Origin: DAHUXD01 sp963736455
Lineage (GTDB): Bacteria > Acidobacteriota > Thermoanaerobaculia > UBA5066 > Gp7-AA6
Reading direction: 5' to 3'
Assembly (NCBI GenBank): GCA_963736455.1
Contig: CAVTON010000001.1
Coordinates: 992,001 to 1,056,000 of the forward strand
DNA length: 64,000 nt
The notes below the pieces were generated by a model. It saw only the letters and a list, made by a program, of their open reading frames with translations, had not been told where the DNA came from and searched no databases. This document shows positions 9,067 to 18,096 of the stretch, piece by piece. Each line of letters begins with the position of its first letter. Within the stretch, counting starts at the first letter, position 1. Position numbers and translations under genes: made by a program.

Positions 9067-9876
9067 CTAAATGTCGCCCTCGGCCACGATTCCCCGGGCG
9101 GCGCGCCGCAGTCCTTCGACGACGCCGGGCGAGCCGGCGAGGACGTTGCCGCGCTCGAGATAGCCGGCGCCGCCGTCGAAGTCGCAGATCCGCCCTCCGG
9201 CCTCTTCGACGAGCAGGGCGCCCGCGGCCACGTCCCAGGGCGACAGGCGAAACTCGAAGAAGCCGTCGAAGACCCCGGCGGCGACGTACGCGAGGTCGAG
9301 GGCCGCCGAGCCGGCCCGGCGAATCGCGCGGGCGTCGAGAAAGATCGCCTTGAAGAGCGCGAGGTACGCGTCGATCTTCTGACGGTTCCGGAACGGAAAG
9401 CCGGTCGCGACGAAGGCGCCTTCGAGATCGGGCCGTCCGGCCACCGCCAGGCGCGTCCCGTTTCGCCAGGCGCCGGCGCCCCGCTCCGCCGCGTACATCT
9501 CGCCGCGGAGGGGATCCCACACGATGGCCGCGACGATCCGTTCGCCCTCCCGGGCCGCGATCGAAACGCACCAGAACGGGAAGCCCGAGACGAAGTTGGA
9601 CGTGCCGTCGAGCGGATCGATGATCCAGACGCGGGCCCCGGCGCGGCCTTCGCGCCGCCCGCCCTCCTCGGCGAGAAACGCGTCCTCCGGATAGCGCCGC
9701 CGGATCGCCGCGATGATCCGCTCCTCGCTCTCGCGGTCCGCGTGGGTGACGAAGTCGTTCTTGGTCTTCTCCTCCACCGAGCCTTGCGGGAGGCGGCGCC
9801 AGTTGGAGAGCAGGACCTCGCCGCCCTCGCGGGCGGCCTCGGCCGCGGCCTCGACGAGAGCGCCGGACGGCGTCAT
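9067..9876 (-). CDS. inositol monophosphatase family phosphatase
   Basis: 269 aa. The metal-binding motifs of the IMPase family are present: EEGG near residue 70, WIIDPLDGTSNFVSG, and the C-terminal SPWDVAAGALLVEEAGG. The enzyme would hydrolyse a sugar or inositol monophosphate with Mg2+; SuhB, histidinol phosphatase and related activities cannot be separated by eye. The reading frame is open further upstream, but MTPSGALVEAAAEAAREGGE at 9876 starts the conserved domain. The gene follows the GH113-like gene by 7 nt, so they are probably co-transcribed downstream of pyrC. Confidence 0.85.
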   Translation of the reverse strand: MTPSGALVEAAAEAAREGGEVLLSNWRRLPQGSVEEKTKNDFVTHADRESEERIIAAIRRRYPEDAFLAEEGGRREGRAGARVWIIDPLDGTSNFVSGFPFWCVSIAAREGERIVAAIVWDPLRGEMYAAERGAGAWRNGTRLAVAGRPDLEGAFVATGFPFRNRQKIDAYLALFKAIFLDARAIRRAGSAALDLAYVAAGVFDGFFEFRLSPWDVAAGALLVEEAGGRICDFDGGAGYLERGNVLAGSPGVVEGLRRAARGIVAEGDI

Positions 9877-9883
9877 CGCGGCC

Positions 9884-12100
9884 TCATGGCGCCGCCCTCG
9901 ATCGGAATCCGTCGGCGATCGCCTTCTCGGCGGGCGTGCCGAGGAAGTTGAACCCGCGCTGGCCCGGTGCGGCCGGCTTTCCGTCGGAAGACGCCTTCCA
10001 CCAGTACACGCCCTTCCACCAGGCCGCACCGGCAAGGGCGTGATCGAGCGCCGCGACGGCGCGGGCGGAATCCTCGCCGCCGGACGGCCGCCTGGGGTCC
10101 TCTGCGCGCGGAGAGCTCCAGGCCCCGCGCATCCACGGATACCCCGCCTCGGTGAAGAGGACGGGTTTGCCGGCGCGCGCCGAGAGCTCGGCGAGCGGCC
10201 GGACCGCCTGCCGTGCGCCCTCTTCGAGGGCGGGGTCCTTCGCCTTCTCCGCTCGCAGGAGCGGCTCGAAGAAGTCGACGCCGATCGCGTCGAGAGAATC
10301 CCAGAACGTGATGCGCGCCGCGTCGGCGACGCCGCCGGCGGCGTAGACGAGCGGAGCGCCCGTCGCGAGGCGCGCCGCGGCGATCAAGCCGTGCCACTCG
10401 CGTTCGCGGTCCTCGGTCTTGACGAGCTCCGTGCCGATGCAGAAGAGCGCGGCCCCGGAAGCCTCCGCGAGGACCGCCTGGTGGACGACGTAGATCCGGT
10501 AGGAGTCGAACCAGGACTGCCATGCGCGGTCGTCGGCCATCGCGATGTTGCCGACGGGAGCGCCGGTGCCGACCCAGAGCTGCGGCTGAATCATCGCCGT
10601 CAGGCCGAGAGAGCGGGCGTCGGCGACGGCCCGGACGATGCCCTCGTCGGTCTCGCCGCGGGCGCTGCGATGGACGAAGAGCACCCGGGCGTCTCCGGGC
10701 TCGTGGACGAGGCCGTACGGCATCACCGCGACCGAGTTGACCGAGAGATCCTTCAGGTGGCGGAGCGCCGCGAGCGAGACCGCGGAGACGTAGCCCTGCT
10801 CGACCGTGTTCGTCATCCCATAGGACACGCCGCGCACGAGCCCGTCCGGAAGCGGCCGGCGCCGAGGCGGCTGGACCATCTGGCGCCACGCCGTCTCGCG
10901 CCATCGCATCAGCTTGGTCCCGAGATTTCCCTCGGGCTCCGTGAGCGCCTTCTCGACCGGCGCCTCTCCATCGAGGCGAACGCCGGCGTCGAGCCATGCG
11001 GCGGCGGCTCCGACCGTCAGGATCGGCGAGGCATCGTCCGACCCGCGCACGACATCCTCGAGGGACGGGTCCACGCCGGCGGCGTGGGTGAAGGCGGCGA
11101 AGCTTCGCACCTCGCGCCCCCACCACGTTCCGACGCGGCGGGCGCCGTCCGCGAGCAGCAGCGTGCGGCGATCGAGCAGCGCCGGGTTGGCGGCGGCGCG
11201 TCCGGCCGCGGCGAGGACCGGCTCGACGAGATCCGGCTGCGCGGGAGCGGACGCGTCGATCTCGACGACGATCCGGCCTCCCTCGCTCCCGAGGTCGGCG
11301 GGCCGCGAGGAGCCGGTGTACAGGGCCTTGGCGACGGCGTCGGGGAAGACGCGCACGAGGAAGGACCGCTTCCCGGCCCAGCGCGCCGCCGCCTTCTCCC
11401 AGCGCGCGGCGGCCGGCGCCTCGGAGGCGCGAAACTCCCACTCGACGCTGCCCCGCTTCTCGCGCTGCAGGGCCTTGTAGAACGCCTCGCGCTCCGCGAT
11501 GCGGTCGCGATCGGTCGAGCGGTCGATCGAAAGCTTCCCGGCCTGGACGGCGAAGCGTCCCTCCTTCGTCAGGTCTCCCGACACCACCTGGTAGTCCCAG
11601 GGCCGATCGGGCCGATCGATCAGGAGCGCGGCCGTCAGCTCGAGCACCGCGGCGTCGGAGCCCCCGAGAACGAAGGTCTCGGCGGGGCGGGAAGGATCGG
11701 CGAGGAAGAGCGCATCGCCCTTTGCGGCGTACGTCCGGCCGTCGAACGTGAACCCGCCGCCCGAAAACGAGACCGGGAAGCGGGCGAGCTCGGACTTCAA
11801 GGCCTCGGAGGGAGGAAGGGTCGAGAGATGCGCGACCTCGAAACCCTTCGCCGCCGCGGCGCCCTCGGCGGCGACCTGGAGCTCGATGCCCCGACCCTTC
11901 GCCCGATCCGCGAGGCGCTCGAGCGCGGGCGCCGCGGGAATTCCTTCGGACAGGCGCAGCGCGATCCGCCGCGGCTCGGGAGCCTTCGCGCCGGCGCTCA
12001 GAATCGCGAGGACGGCCGCGACGAGCCCGAACCCGCGGCGGACTAGCAGGCTGCTGAAAAATGGATGCGGGCGTCGTGTCCGGCACTTTGCATGCGGCAT
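9884..12100 (-). CDS. secreted glycoside hydrolase family 113-like TIM-barrel protein
   Basis: 738 aa from ATG 12100. The first ~20 residues (MPHAKCRTRRPHPFFSS) are encoded by the inserted MITE; then comes a signal-peptide core (RRGFGLVAAVLAILSAGA). The N-terminal half is alanine-rich and unrecognised. The C-terminal ~330 residues look like a GH113/GH5-type barrel: VRGVSYGMTNT, SVNSVAVMPYG, GLTAMIQPQLWVG, ALFCIGTELVKTE with a candidate acid/base Glu, LDAIGVDFFEPL, and KPVLFTEAGYP with a candidate nucleophile Glu. Mannan or mannose-type substrates are known for GH113; the substrate here is a guess. Before insertion the start was probably a GTG overlapping the pyrC end (see the mobile element). 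Confidence 0.7.
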   Translation of the reverse strand: MPHAKCRTRRPHPFFSSLLVRRGFGLVAAVLAILSAGAKAPEPRRIALRLSEGIPAAPALERLADRAKGRGIELQVAAEGAAAAKGFEVAHLSTLPPSEALKSELARFPVSFSGGGFTFDGRTYAAKGDALFLADPSRPAETFVLGGSDAAVLELTAALLIDRPDRPWDYQVVSGDLTKEGRFAVQAGKLSIDRSTDRDRIAEREAFYKALQREKRGSVEWEFRASEAPAAARWEKAAARWAGKRSFLVRVFPDAVAKALYTGSSRPADLGSEGGRIVVEIDASAPAQPDLVEPVLAAAGRAAANPALLDRRTLLLADGARRVGTWWGREVRSFAAFTHAAGVDPSLEDVVRGSDDASPILTVGAAAAWLDAGVRLDGEAPVEKALTEPEGNLGTKLMRWRETAWRQMVQPPRRRPLPDGLVRGVSYGMTNTVEQGYVSAVSLAALRHLKDLSVNSVAVMPYGLVHEPGDARVLFVHRSARGETDEGIVRAVADARSLGLTAMIQPQLWVGTGAPVGNIAMADDRAWQSWFDSYRIYVVHQAVLAEASGAALFCIGTELVKTEDREREWHGLIAAARLATGAPLVYAAGGVADAARITFWDSLDAIGVDFFEPLLRAEKAKDPALEEGARQAVRPLAELSARAGKPVLFTEAGYPWMRGAWSSPRAEDPRRPSGGEDSARAVAALDHALAGAAWWKGVYWWKASSDGKPAAPGQRGFNFLGTPAEKAIADGFRSRAAP

Positions 12101-12311
12101 CTGACGATCAATGCCGCGAGACCGAACTCTTCCCTGTTTCGGCGGACCGCCGGCAAAGTGCCGGCCACCCTTCGGGTTACGGCGGCGCAGGGCCATCTAC
12201 GTCGTCATCGCTCCTCGACGATGCTCCCACATCGCCGTCGTCGCGCTTCCTCGCATCTGGCCCCGCGGCGCTCGTAACGCCGCCTCACACCCTTTTTCAG
12301 CACCCTGCTAG
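12043..12311. mobile_element. MITE-like element with CTAG target duplication
   Basis: About 265 bp with no transposase. The left end reads CTAGCAGGCTGCTGAAAAA (12043-12061). The reverse complement of the right end reads CTAGCAGGGTGCTGAAAAA (12293-12311), so the termini are near-perfect inverted repeats with one mismatch. CTAG at each outer edge fits the 4-bp YTAR-type duplication made by some IS5-group transposases. An internal inverted repeat, CGGCACTTTG (12081-12090) and CAAAGTGCCG (12154-12163), adds fold-back potential. The right CTAG contains the pyrC stop codon, and the left edge lies inside the GH113-like reading frame. No second copy is seen in the window. Confidence 0.75.
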
Positions 12312-13603
12312 AGCTCGACCCGCTGCCACACCACGTTCCCGGCGACGATCGTGGCGGCCGGGGCGCCGCCGAGCTCCCATCCGGCAAACGGCGTGCTTCG
12401 ACCCTTCGACAGGAACCGGGCCGGATCCACCTTGCCGCGCGCCTCCGGATCGAAGAGCGTCACGTCCGCCGGCGATCCGGCCGCCAGCGTCCCGCCCGGA
12501 AGCCGGAAAGCACGCGCGGGTCCGGCCGAGAAGAGCTCGACGAAGCGGCCGATCGTGATCCGGCCGCGGGCGACGAGACGGTCGTAGACGACGGACACGG
12601 CGGTCTCGAGGCCCACGACGCCGAAGGGCGCGGCATCGAACTCCACCGCCTTCTCGTCGCCGTGGTGCGGCGCGTGATCGGTCGCGATGGCGTCGATCGT
12701 TCCGTCGGCGAGACCCGCGGCGAGGGCGGCGAGATCGGACCCTTCGCGCAGAGGCGGATTCATCTTCATGCGCGTCGAGAACCCCGTGGACGCCACCTCT
12801 TCGTCGGTCAGCAGAAGGTGGTGAGGCGTCGCCTCGCAGGTCACCCGGAGGCCCTCGGCCTTCGCCCGTCGGACCAGATCGAGCCCCCGCGCCGTCGAGA
12901 CGTGCGCGACGTGGAGGCGGCCGCCCGTCAGCTCGGCCAGGAGAAGGTCTCGGGCGACCGCGGCCGCCTCCGCGACGGCCGGCTGGCCCGCGAGTCCGAG
13001 GCGCGTCGAGACGGCGCCCTCGTGCATCGGGGCGCGATGCGAAAGCGTGAGGTCCTCGGCGTGCTGCACGATCGGAAGCCCGAAGAGGCCGGCGTGCTCG
13101 AACGCGGCGCGCAGGAGGGCCCCGTCCGCGAGCCACTGCCCGTCGTCCGAGAGCGCCACGGCGCCGGCCTCGTGGAGCTCCCCGAAGGCCGTCATCTCCT
13201 CGCCCTTCTGCCCCCTCGTGATCGCCGCGATCGGATGGAGGCGCGCGCCGCGCACGCTCTCGCCTCGCGTCCGGATGAATTCGCAGACCTCGCGGCTGTC
13301 GTTGACCGGGCGGGTGTTCGGCATCGCGCAGACTGCGGTGAATCCGCCCGCCGCCGCCGCCGCGAGCCCCGTGCGGATCGTCTCCGCGTATTCGCGGCCG
13401 GGCTCGCGCAGGTGCGTGTGAAGATCGATGAAGCCCGGGAAGACGTGCAGGCGCGAGGCGTCGAAGACCTCGGCGTCGCCCGCCTCGATGCGGTCCGCGA
13501 CGTCGGCGACGACCCCGTCCTTCAGGAGCACGTCGGCGCGGCCGTTGCGGCCGGCGGCCGGGTCCACGACCGTCCCGCCGCGGATCAGGAGCGGGCGGCT
13601 CAC
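12308..13603 (-). CDS. pyrC: dihydroorotase
   Basis: 431 aa. Amidohydrolase that cyclises carbamoyl-aspartate to dihydroorotate in pyrimidine synthesis. Metal-site motifs are visible: FPGFIDLHTHLREPG near the N-terminus, a HAED segment, ATPHHLLLTDEE, and IDAIATDHAPH with the catalytic Asp. Length and motifs fit the class I (Aquifex/Bacillus-like) type that may work beside PyrB. The start is GTG 13603, whose GTGA overlaps the pyrB stop. The TAG stop is part of the CTAG at the edge of the MITE, so the insertion preserved the C-terminus exactly (ending RVEL). Confidence 0.95.
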   Translation of the reverse strand: MSRPLLIRGGTVVDPAAGRNGRADVLLKDGVVADVADRIEAGDAEVFDASRLHVFPGFIDLHTHLREPGREYAETIRTGLAAAAAGGFTAVCAMPNTRPVNDSREVCEFIRTRGESVRGARLHPIAAITRGQKGEEMTAFGELHEAGAVALSDDGQWLADGALLRAAFEHAGLFGLPIVQHAEDLTLSHRAPMHEGAVSTRLGLAGQPAVAEAAAVARDLLLAELTGGRLHVAHVSTARGLDLVRRAKAEGLRVTCEATPHHLLLTDEEVASTGFSTRMKMNPPLREGSDLAALAAGLADGTIDAIATDHAPHHGDEKAVEFDAAPFGVVGLETAVSVVYDRLVARGRITIGRFVELFSAGPARAFRLPGGTLAAGSPADVTLFDPEARGKVDPARFLSKGRSTPFAGWELGGAPAATIVAGNVVWQRVEL

Positions 13604-14547
13604 GCCTCGCCCTCCCACGGATGGCCGCCGAGCAGGAGGTACAGGACCGCCATGCGCACCGCGACGCCGTTGGAGACCTGGTCGAGGATCACGGAGCGTC
13701 CGGAGTCCGCGATGTCGGATGCGATCTCGACGCCCCGGTTCATCGGGCCGGGGTGCATCACGATGGCCTCGGGATGCGCCCGCTCGAGTCGCCGAGCGTC
13801 GAGGCCGTAGAGCCGGAAGTATTCGCGGATCGACGGAAAGAGGGACTTTCCCTGCCTCTCGAGCTGCATGCGGAGCATCATCACGACGTCCGCCCCTTCG
13901 AGGGCCGCGTCGAAATCGGAGGTCGCCACGACGCCCATCTCGTCGATCCGGGGCGGAAGGAGGGTGGGCGGCCCGCACACGGTGACCGCGGCCCCCATCT
14001 TCTTCAGGAGCCAGATGTTCGAGCGCACGACCCGCGAGTGCGCGATGTCCCCCGCGATCGTGACCCGGAGGCCGGCGAGCTTTCCGAACCGCTGGCGGAT
14101 CGTGAGGGCGTCGAGGAGCGCCTGGGTCGGATGCTCGTGCGCGCCGTCGCCCGCGTTGACCACCCCGGCCTTCAGGTGCCGGGCGAGGAAATGCGGAACG
14201 CCGGGCGAGCCGTGCCGGATGACGATGAGATCCGGCGACATCGCCTGGAGATTCTTCGCCGTGTCGAGCAGCGACTCGCCCTTCTCGACGGAGCTTCCCT
14301 TCGCCGCGAAGTTGAGGGAGTCGGCCGACAGCCATTTCTCGGCCGTCTCGAAGGAGAACCGCGTGCGCGTCGAGGCCTCGAAGAAGAGGTTGACGACCAT
14401 CCGGCCGCGCAGGGCCGGGACCTTCTTGATCGGACGCTGGCCGATCGCGCTCATGGATTCCGCGGTGTCCAGCAGAAGCGTGATCTCCTCGGGAGTCAGC
14501 GGCTCGATCCCGACGAGGTCTTTGGAGCGCAGGCTCGCGACCGTCAC
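13600..14547 (-). CDS. pyrB: aspartate carbamoyltransferase catalytic subunit
   Basis: 315 aa. Transfers the carbamoyl group of carbamoyl phosphate to aspartate. The carbamoyl-phosphate signature FFEASTRTRFSFE and the aspartate-side motifs GDGAHEHPTQALLD and HPGPMNRGVE are intact, and length is normal for the chain. No pyrI regulatory subunit is present. It begins with GTG 4 nt after the pyrR stop and overlaps the pyrC start by GTGA, forming a compact pyrR-pyrB-pyrC operon; carA and carB are elsewhere in the window. Confidence 0.96.
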   Translation of the reverse strand: MTVASLRSKDLVGIEPLTPEEITLLLDTAESMSAIGQRPIKKVPALRGRMVVNLFFEASTRTRFSFETAEKWLSADSLNFAAKGSSVEKGESLLDTAKNLQAMSPDLIVIRHGSPGVPHFLARHLKAGVVNAGDGAHEHPTQALLDALTIRQRFGKLAGLRVTIAGDIAHSRVVRSNIWLLKKMGAAVTVCGPPTLLPPRIDEMGVVATSDFDAALEGADVVMMLRMQLERQGKSLFPSIREYFRLYGLDARRLERAHPEAIVMHPGPMNRGVEIASDIADSGRSVILDQVSNGVAVRMAVLYLLLGGHPWEGEA

Positions 14548-14551
14548 GCGG

Positions 14552-15106
<555 letters not shown>

Positions 15107-15115
15107 ATCCGCGCG

Positions 15116-15145
15116 AGTCTATGGGGGTCGATCCGCCCCGGTCAA
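15116..15145 (-). promoter_or_regulatory. promoter of the pyrRBC operon, short or no leader
   Basis: Minus strand: TTGACC (15140-15145), 18-nt spacer, TAGACT (15116-15121), and only 9 nt to the TTG start of pyrR. Transcription would begin within about 3 nt of the start codon, leaving no room for a Shine-Dalgarno site or an attenuator. Confidence 0.5.
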
Positions 15146-15214
15146 GGAAACGGGCGGAAAAGGGGACTCCCCGGGGGGCGAATCGGTTTAAAATGAAGCG
15201 CACCGAAGGCGCAC

Positions 15215-17053
15215 ATGGTCATCTACAACGCAGCCACACGCGAGCTGACGGCCAAGATCGTGTACTACGGGCCGGGTCTCTGCGGCAAGACCACGAACCT
15301 GAAGGTGCTGCACGACCGGCTCGAGCCGGGGACGGCCGGAAAGCTGCTGAACCTCCAGACGCAGACCGACCGGACGATCTACTTCGACCTTCTTCCGGTC
15401 GAGCTCGGCGACATCAAGGGCTACAAGATCCGCTTCCAGCTCGCGACGGTCCCCGGCCAGACCGCGTTCAACGAGACCCGGCGCGTGGTGCTCAAGGGAG
15501 TGGACGGCATCGTCTTCGTCGCGGACTCGCAGTGGACGATGCTGCCGAAGAACCTCGAGAGCTGGCAGAATCTCAAGGACAATTTGAAATCGAACGAGAT
15601 CTCTTTCGAGAAGATCCCGGTCGTCATCCAGTACAACAAGCGCGACCTCGCCGACATCCTCGCGGTGGACGCGATGCAGGAGGCTCTCGGGCTGTCCTCG
15701 TATCCGTTCGTCGAGGCGGTCGCGAGCGCGGGCCGCGGCGTCACCGAGACGTTCAAGCTGATCTCGAAGCTCACGTTCGTCGATCTCCTGCGCCGTCTCC
15801 AGGGCAAGCGCGCGGAGGAGACGGCCGGCGAACCGGAGGCCGTCGTCGAAGACCACCGCGCCGACGATCTGCAGACCTGGAAGGACTCCATACTGAAGCG
15901 GGATTCGCAGGCGACCGTCCAGATCCCGCGGGCCCCGTCGCGCCCCCTGTCCCTGGTGCCGCCCGTCTCCGACGAAGCGCCGTTCGACACGACCGAGCTC
16001 GGACGCGATGCCGAGGAGGAGGACGCGTCCTCGCCGTACGCCGTGCCCGAGCCGCCAAACCTGGAGCCGGGGCCGCCGGTCGAGCTCGCCCCTTCCCCCT
16101 CGGCGACGATCGAGATGGACGCGATCGCCATGGAGGAGTTGAGCAGCTCGATCGAGCCTCCCGAGGAGCTCACCGAGGCCGACGCGGTCGAGCACATCGA
16201 GGCGGACCTCCCGGAGGCCGTCGAGCCGACGTCGGACCCGGCGTTCCTGACCGAGTCGACGGCCAGCGCCGAGCGGCTCGAGCTGCTCGAGCAGAGGCTG
16301 CAGGAGGCCGAAGGCCGCGCCGGCCGGGAGCGCGAGGCGGCCGAGCGGCTCGCCCAGGAAATCGCGGGAATGCAGGAGCGCGTGACGGCGACGCTCGAGC
16401 ACCTCGCCGCCCTGGGTGATCGCCTCGGGACGCTCGAGAAGGGAATCGCCGGGCTCCACGAGGCGCTCGGCGCGTTTCACCAGAGGATCGAGCCCGTCGA
16501 GAGCGCGGGACGGCGCCTCGGAGACCTCGAGGGGAACCTGCACGGAATCGAGAACGCCGTGCGCGGCCTCGAAGAGAGGTTCGGCGCCAACTCGAGCCGC
16601 CAGCGCAAGGACTCGGACGACCTCGGCATGGCGCTCCATGCGTTGAACGACCGGATCCAGGCGATGGACCAGCAGGTCGCCGTCCTCCTGTCGCAGACCG
16701 GGTCCCACGAGGATCAGATGACCTCGGTGCGGTACCTGGCGGAGACCATCCCCCAGCTCGAGGCGCGCGTCGCGGCGCTGCCCGCGTTGTCCGAGAGGCT
16801 CTCGGACGTGGATGGACGCCTCGAAGCCGCGGTCCAGCAGCACCGGGAGCTCGAGGCGACCTTCGACGAGAAGACGCAGCTCGGGCGCCGCGAGGCCGAG
16901 GACATCCGTTCGCAGATCGCGCCGCTGCTCGAGGAGCGCGTCCGCCGCCACGAGTCGGACGCCATGCTCTTCTCCGAGATGGATCGTCTGCGGGAATCGC
17001 TCGCCGAGTCGCTCCACGACCTGGCCGAGCGGCTGAGACAAGCGGTCCGCTAG
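15215..17053 (+). CDS. MglA-like small GTPase fused to a long acidic linker and coiled coil
   Basis: 612 aa. Residues 1-195 are a Ras/Arf-like GTPase of the MglA group: P-loop GPGLCGKTTNL (19-29), switch II TVPGQTAFNETR in place of a DxxGQ motif, and the guanine-specificity motif QYNKRDL. MglA proteins are usually ~195 aa and set polarity or motility together with an MglB GAP. Here ~165 residues of acidic, proline-rich linker and ~250 residues of predicted coiled coil (heptad-like LEQRLQEAEGRAGREREAA and many Leu/Glu repeats) follow. No MglB/roadblock partner is nearby. The gene stands alone and is divergent from pyrR, with a TTTAAAAT -10-like box about 20 nt upstream of the ATG. Confidence 0.8.
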   Translation: MVIYNAATRELTAKIVYYGPGLCGKTTNLKVLHDRLEPGTAGKLLNLQTQTDRTIYFDLLPVELGDIKGYKIRFQLATVPGQTAFNETRRVVLKGVDGIVFVADSQWTMLPKNLESWQNLKDNLKSNEISFEKIPVVIQYNKRDLADILAVDAMQEALGLSSYPFVEAVASAGRGVTETFKLISKLTFVDLLRRLQGKRAEETAGEPEAVVEDHRADDLQTWKDSILKRDSQATVQIPRAPSRPLSLVPPVSDEAPFDTTELGRDAEEEDASSPYAVPEPPNLEPGPPVELAPSPSATIEMDAIAMEELSSSIEPPEELTEADAVEHIEADLPEAVEPTSDPAFLTESTASAERLELLEQRLQEAEGRAGREREAAERLAQEIAGMQERVTATLEHLAALGDRLGTLEKGIAGLHEALGAFHQRIEPVESAGRRLGDLEGNLHGIENAVRGLEERFGANSSRQRKDSDDLGMALHALNDRIQAMDQQVAVLLSQTGSHEDQMTSVRYLAETIPQLEARVAALPALSERLSDVDGRLEAAVQQHRELEATFDEKTQLGRREAEDIRSQIAPLLEERVRRHESDAMLFSEMDRLRESLAESLHDLAERLRQAVR

Positions 17054-17087
17054 GGCCTCGGTACTGAAACTTGCCGCACAACGGGGC

Positions 17088-17140
17088 GTAGGGGCGGGGC
17101 TTGTCCCCGCCCGCGGGCGGCCGCAAGGGCCGCCCGCTAC
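17088..17140. repeat. GTAG...CTAC double-hairpin repeat (copy 1)
   Basis: Lies in the 129-nt gap between the convergent MglA-like and era genes. It consists of GTAG, a hairpin GGGCGGGG-CTTGT-CCCCGCCC, a second hairpin GGGCGGCC-GCAA-GGGCCGCCC, and closing CTAC. The same two hairpins recur in the opposite order at 63273-63332. Its position between converging genes is suitable for bidirectional termination. Similar GTAGGGGCG-type repeats are common across several bacterial phyla. Confidence 0.65.
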
Positions 17141-17182
17141 AAAGACAATACAACGCAGGACCGTTGCAACCAGGGCCGGGCG

Positions 17183-18082
17183 TCAGCCCGCCTCGCTCCC
17201 CCTCAACCTCGATAGAAACCGCTCGTCGTTTCTCCAGTCGGGCTGAACGCGGACGGTGAGCTCGAGGTAGAACCGGCGCCCGAGCTCACCCTCGAGCTCC
17301 TCGCGCGCCGCCTTTCCGATGTCGCGGATCATCGTGCCTCCCTTGCCGACGACGATGCCCTTCTGACCCTCGCGCTCGACGACGATCGTGGCCCGGACGA
17401 CCGTAATGTCTTTCCCCTCGCCCGGCGCGACCGACTCGACGACGACGGCGTGGGCGAACGGCAGCTCGTCGCGCGTGCGCTCGAGGAGCTTTTCCCGGAT
17501 GACTTCTCCGATCCACTCGGTCTCGGGCGTGGCCGTCAGAAAATCGTCGGGATACGCCGACTCGCCCTCCGCCAGCTTCGCCGCGAGGACCTCGAGAAGC
17601 CGCTCGACGTTGTCGCCCGTCCTGGCCGACACGGGAACGACCTCGTCGAAGCCCCTGTATGCCTCGTCCGCGGAGATCCCCGCGATCAGCTCCATGAGCC
17701 GGTCCTTCCGCAGCAGGTCGATCTTGTTCACGGCCAGGACGACGGGGACCGCGGCCCGCCGCGCGAGATCCGCGACGTACGCGTCGCCGGCGCCCCTCGA
17801 TTCCGCCGCGTCGAGGACGAACAACAGCGCGTCCGCCGAAGCGAGCGCGTCGGTCGCGTCCCGGACCATGGCGGCGTTCATGCGGAACTGCGGACGGTGG
17901 ATGCCCGGCGTGTCCACGAGGGCGACCTCGATCCCGGGGCGCCTCACCACGCCGAGGATGCGCCGGCGCGTGGTCTGCGGCTTGTCCGAGACGATCGCAA
18001 CCTTCTCGCGGACGAGCGCGTTGACGAGCGTGGACTTGCCGGCATTCGGCCGGCCCACCACCGCGACTTCGCCGACTCTCAT
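17183..18082 (-). CDS. era: GTPase Era
   Basis: 299 aa. Binds 16S rRNA and assists 30S maturation. GTPase motifs: GRPNAGKSTLVN (G1), QTTRRR (G2), DTPGIH (G3), NKIDLL (G4) and VSARTG (G5). The C-terminal KH domain holds GQKGIVVGKGGTMIRDIG. The start at ATG 18082 opens directly with VGEVAVVGRPN. It is the last gene of the phoH-pgpH-ybeY-CBS-era operon, 14 nt after the CBS-protein gene. Confidence 0.96.
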   Translation of the reverse strand: MRVGEVAVVGRPNAGKSTLVNALVREKVAIVSDKPQTTRRRILGVVRRPGIEVALVDTPGIHRPQFRMNAAMVRDATDALASADALLFVLDAAESRGAGDAYVADLARRAAVPVVLAVNKIDLLRKDRLMELIAGISADEAYRGFDEVVPVSARTGDNVERLLEVLAAKLAEGESAYPDDFLTATPETEWIGEVIREKLLERTRDELPFAHAVVVESVAPGEGKDITVVRATIVVEREGQKGIVVGKGGTMIRDIGKAAREELEGELGRRFYLELTVRVQPDWRNDERFLSRLRGSEAG

Positions 18083-18096
18083 CGCCCCGGAAAAGC

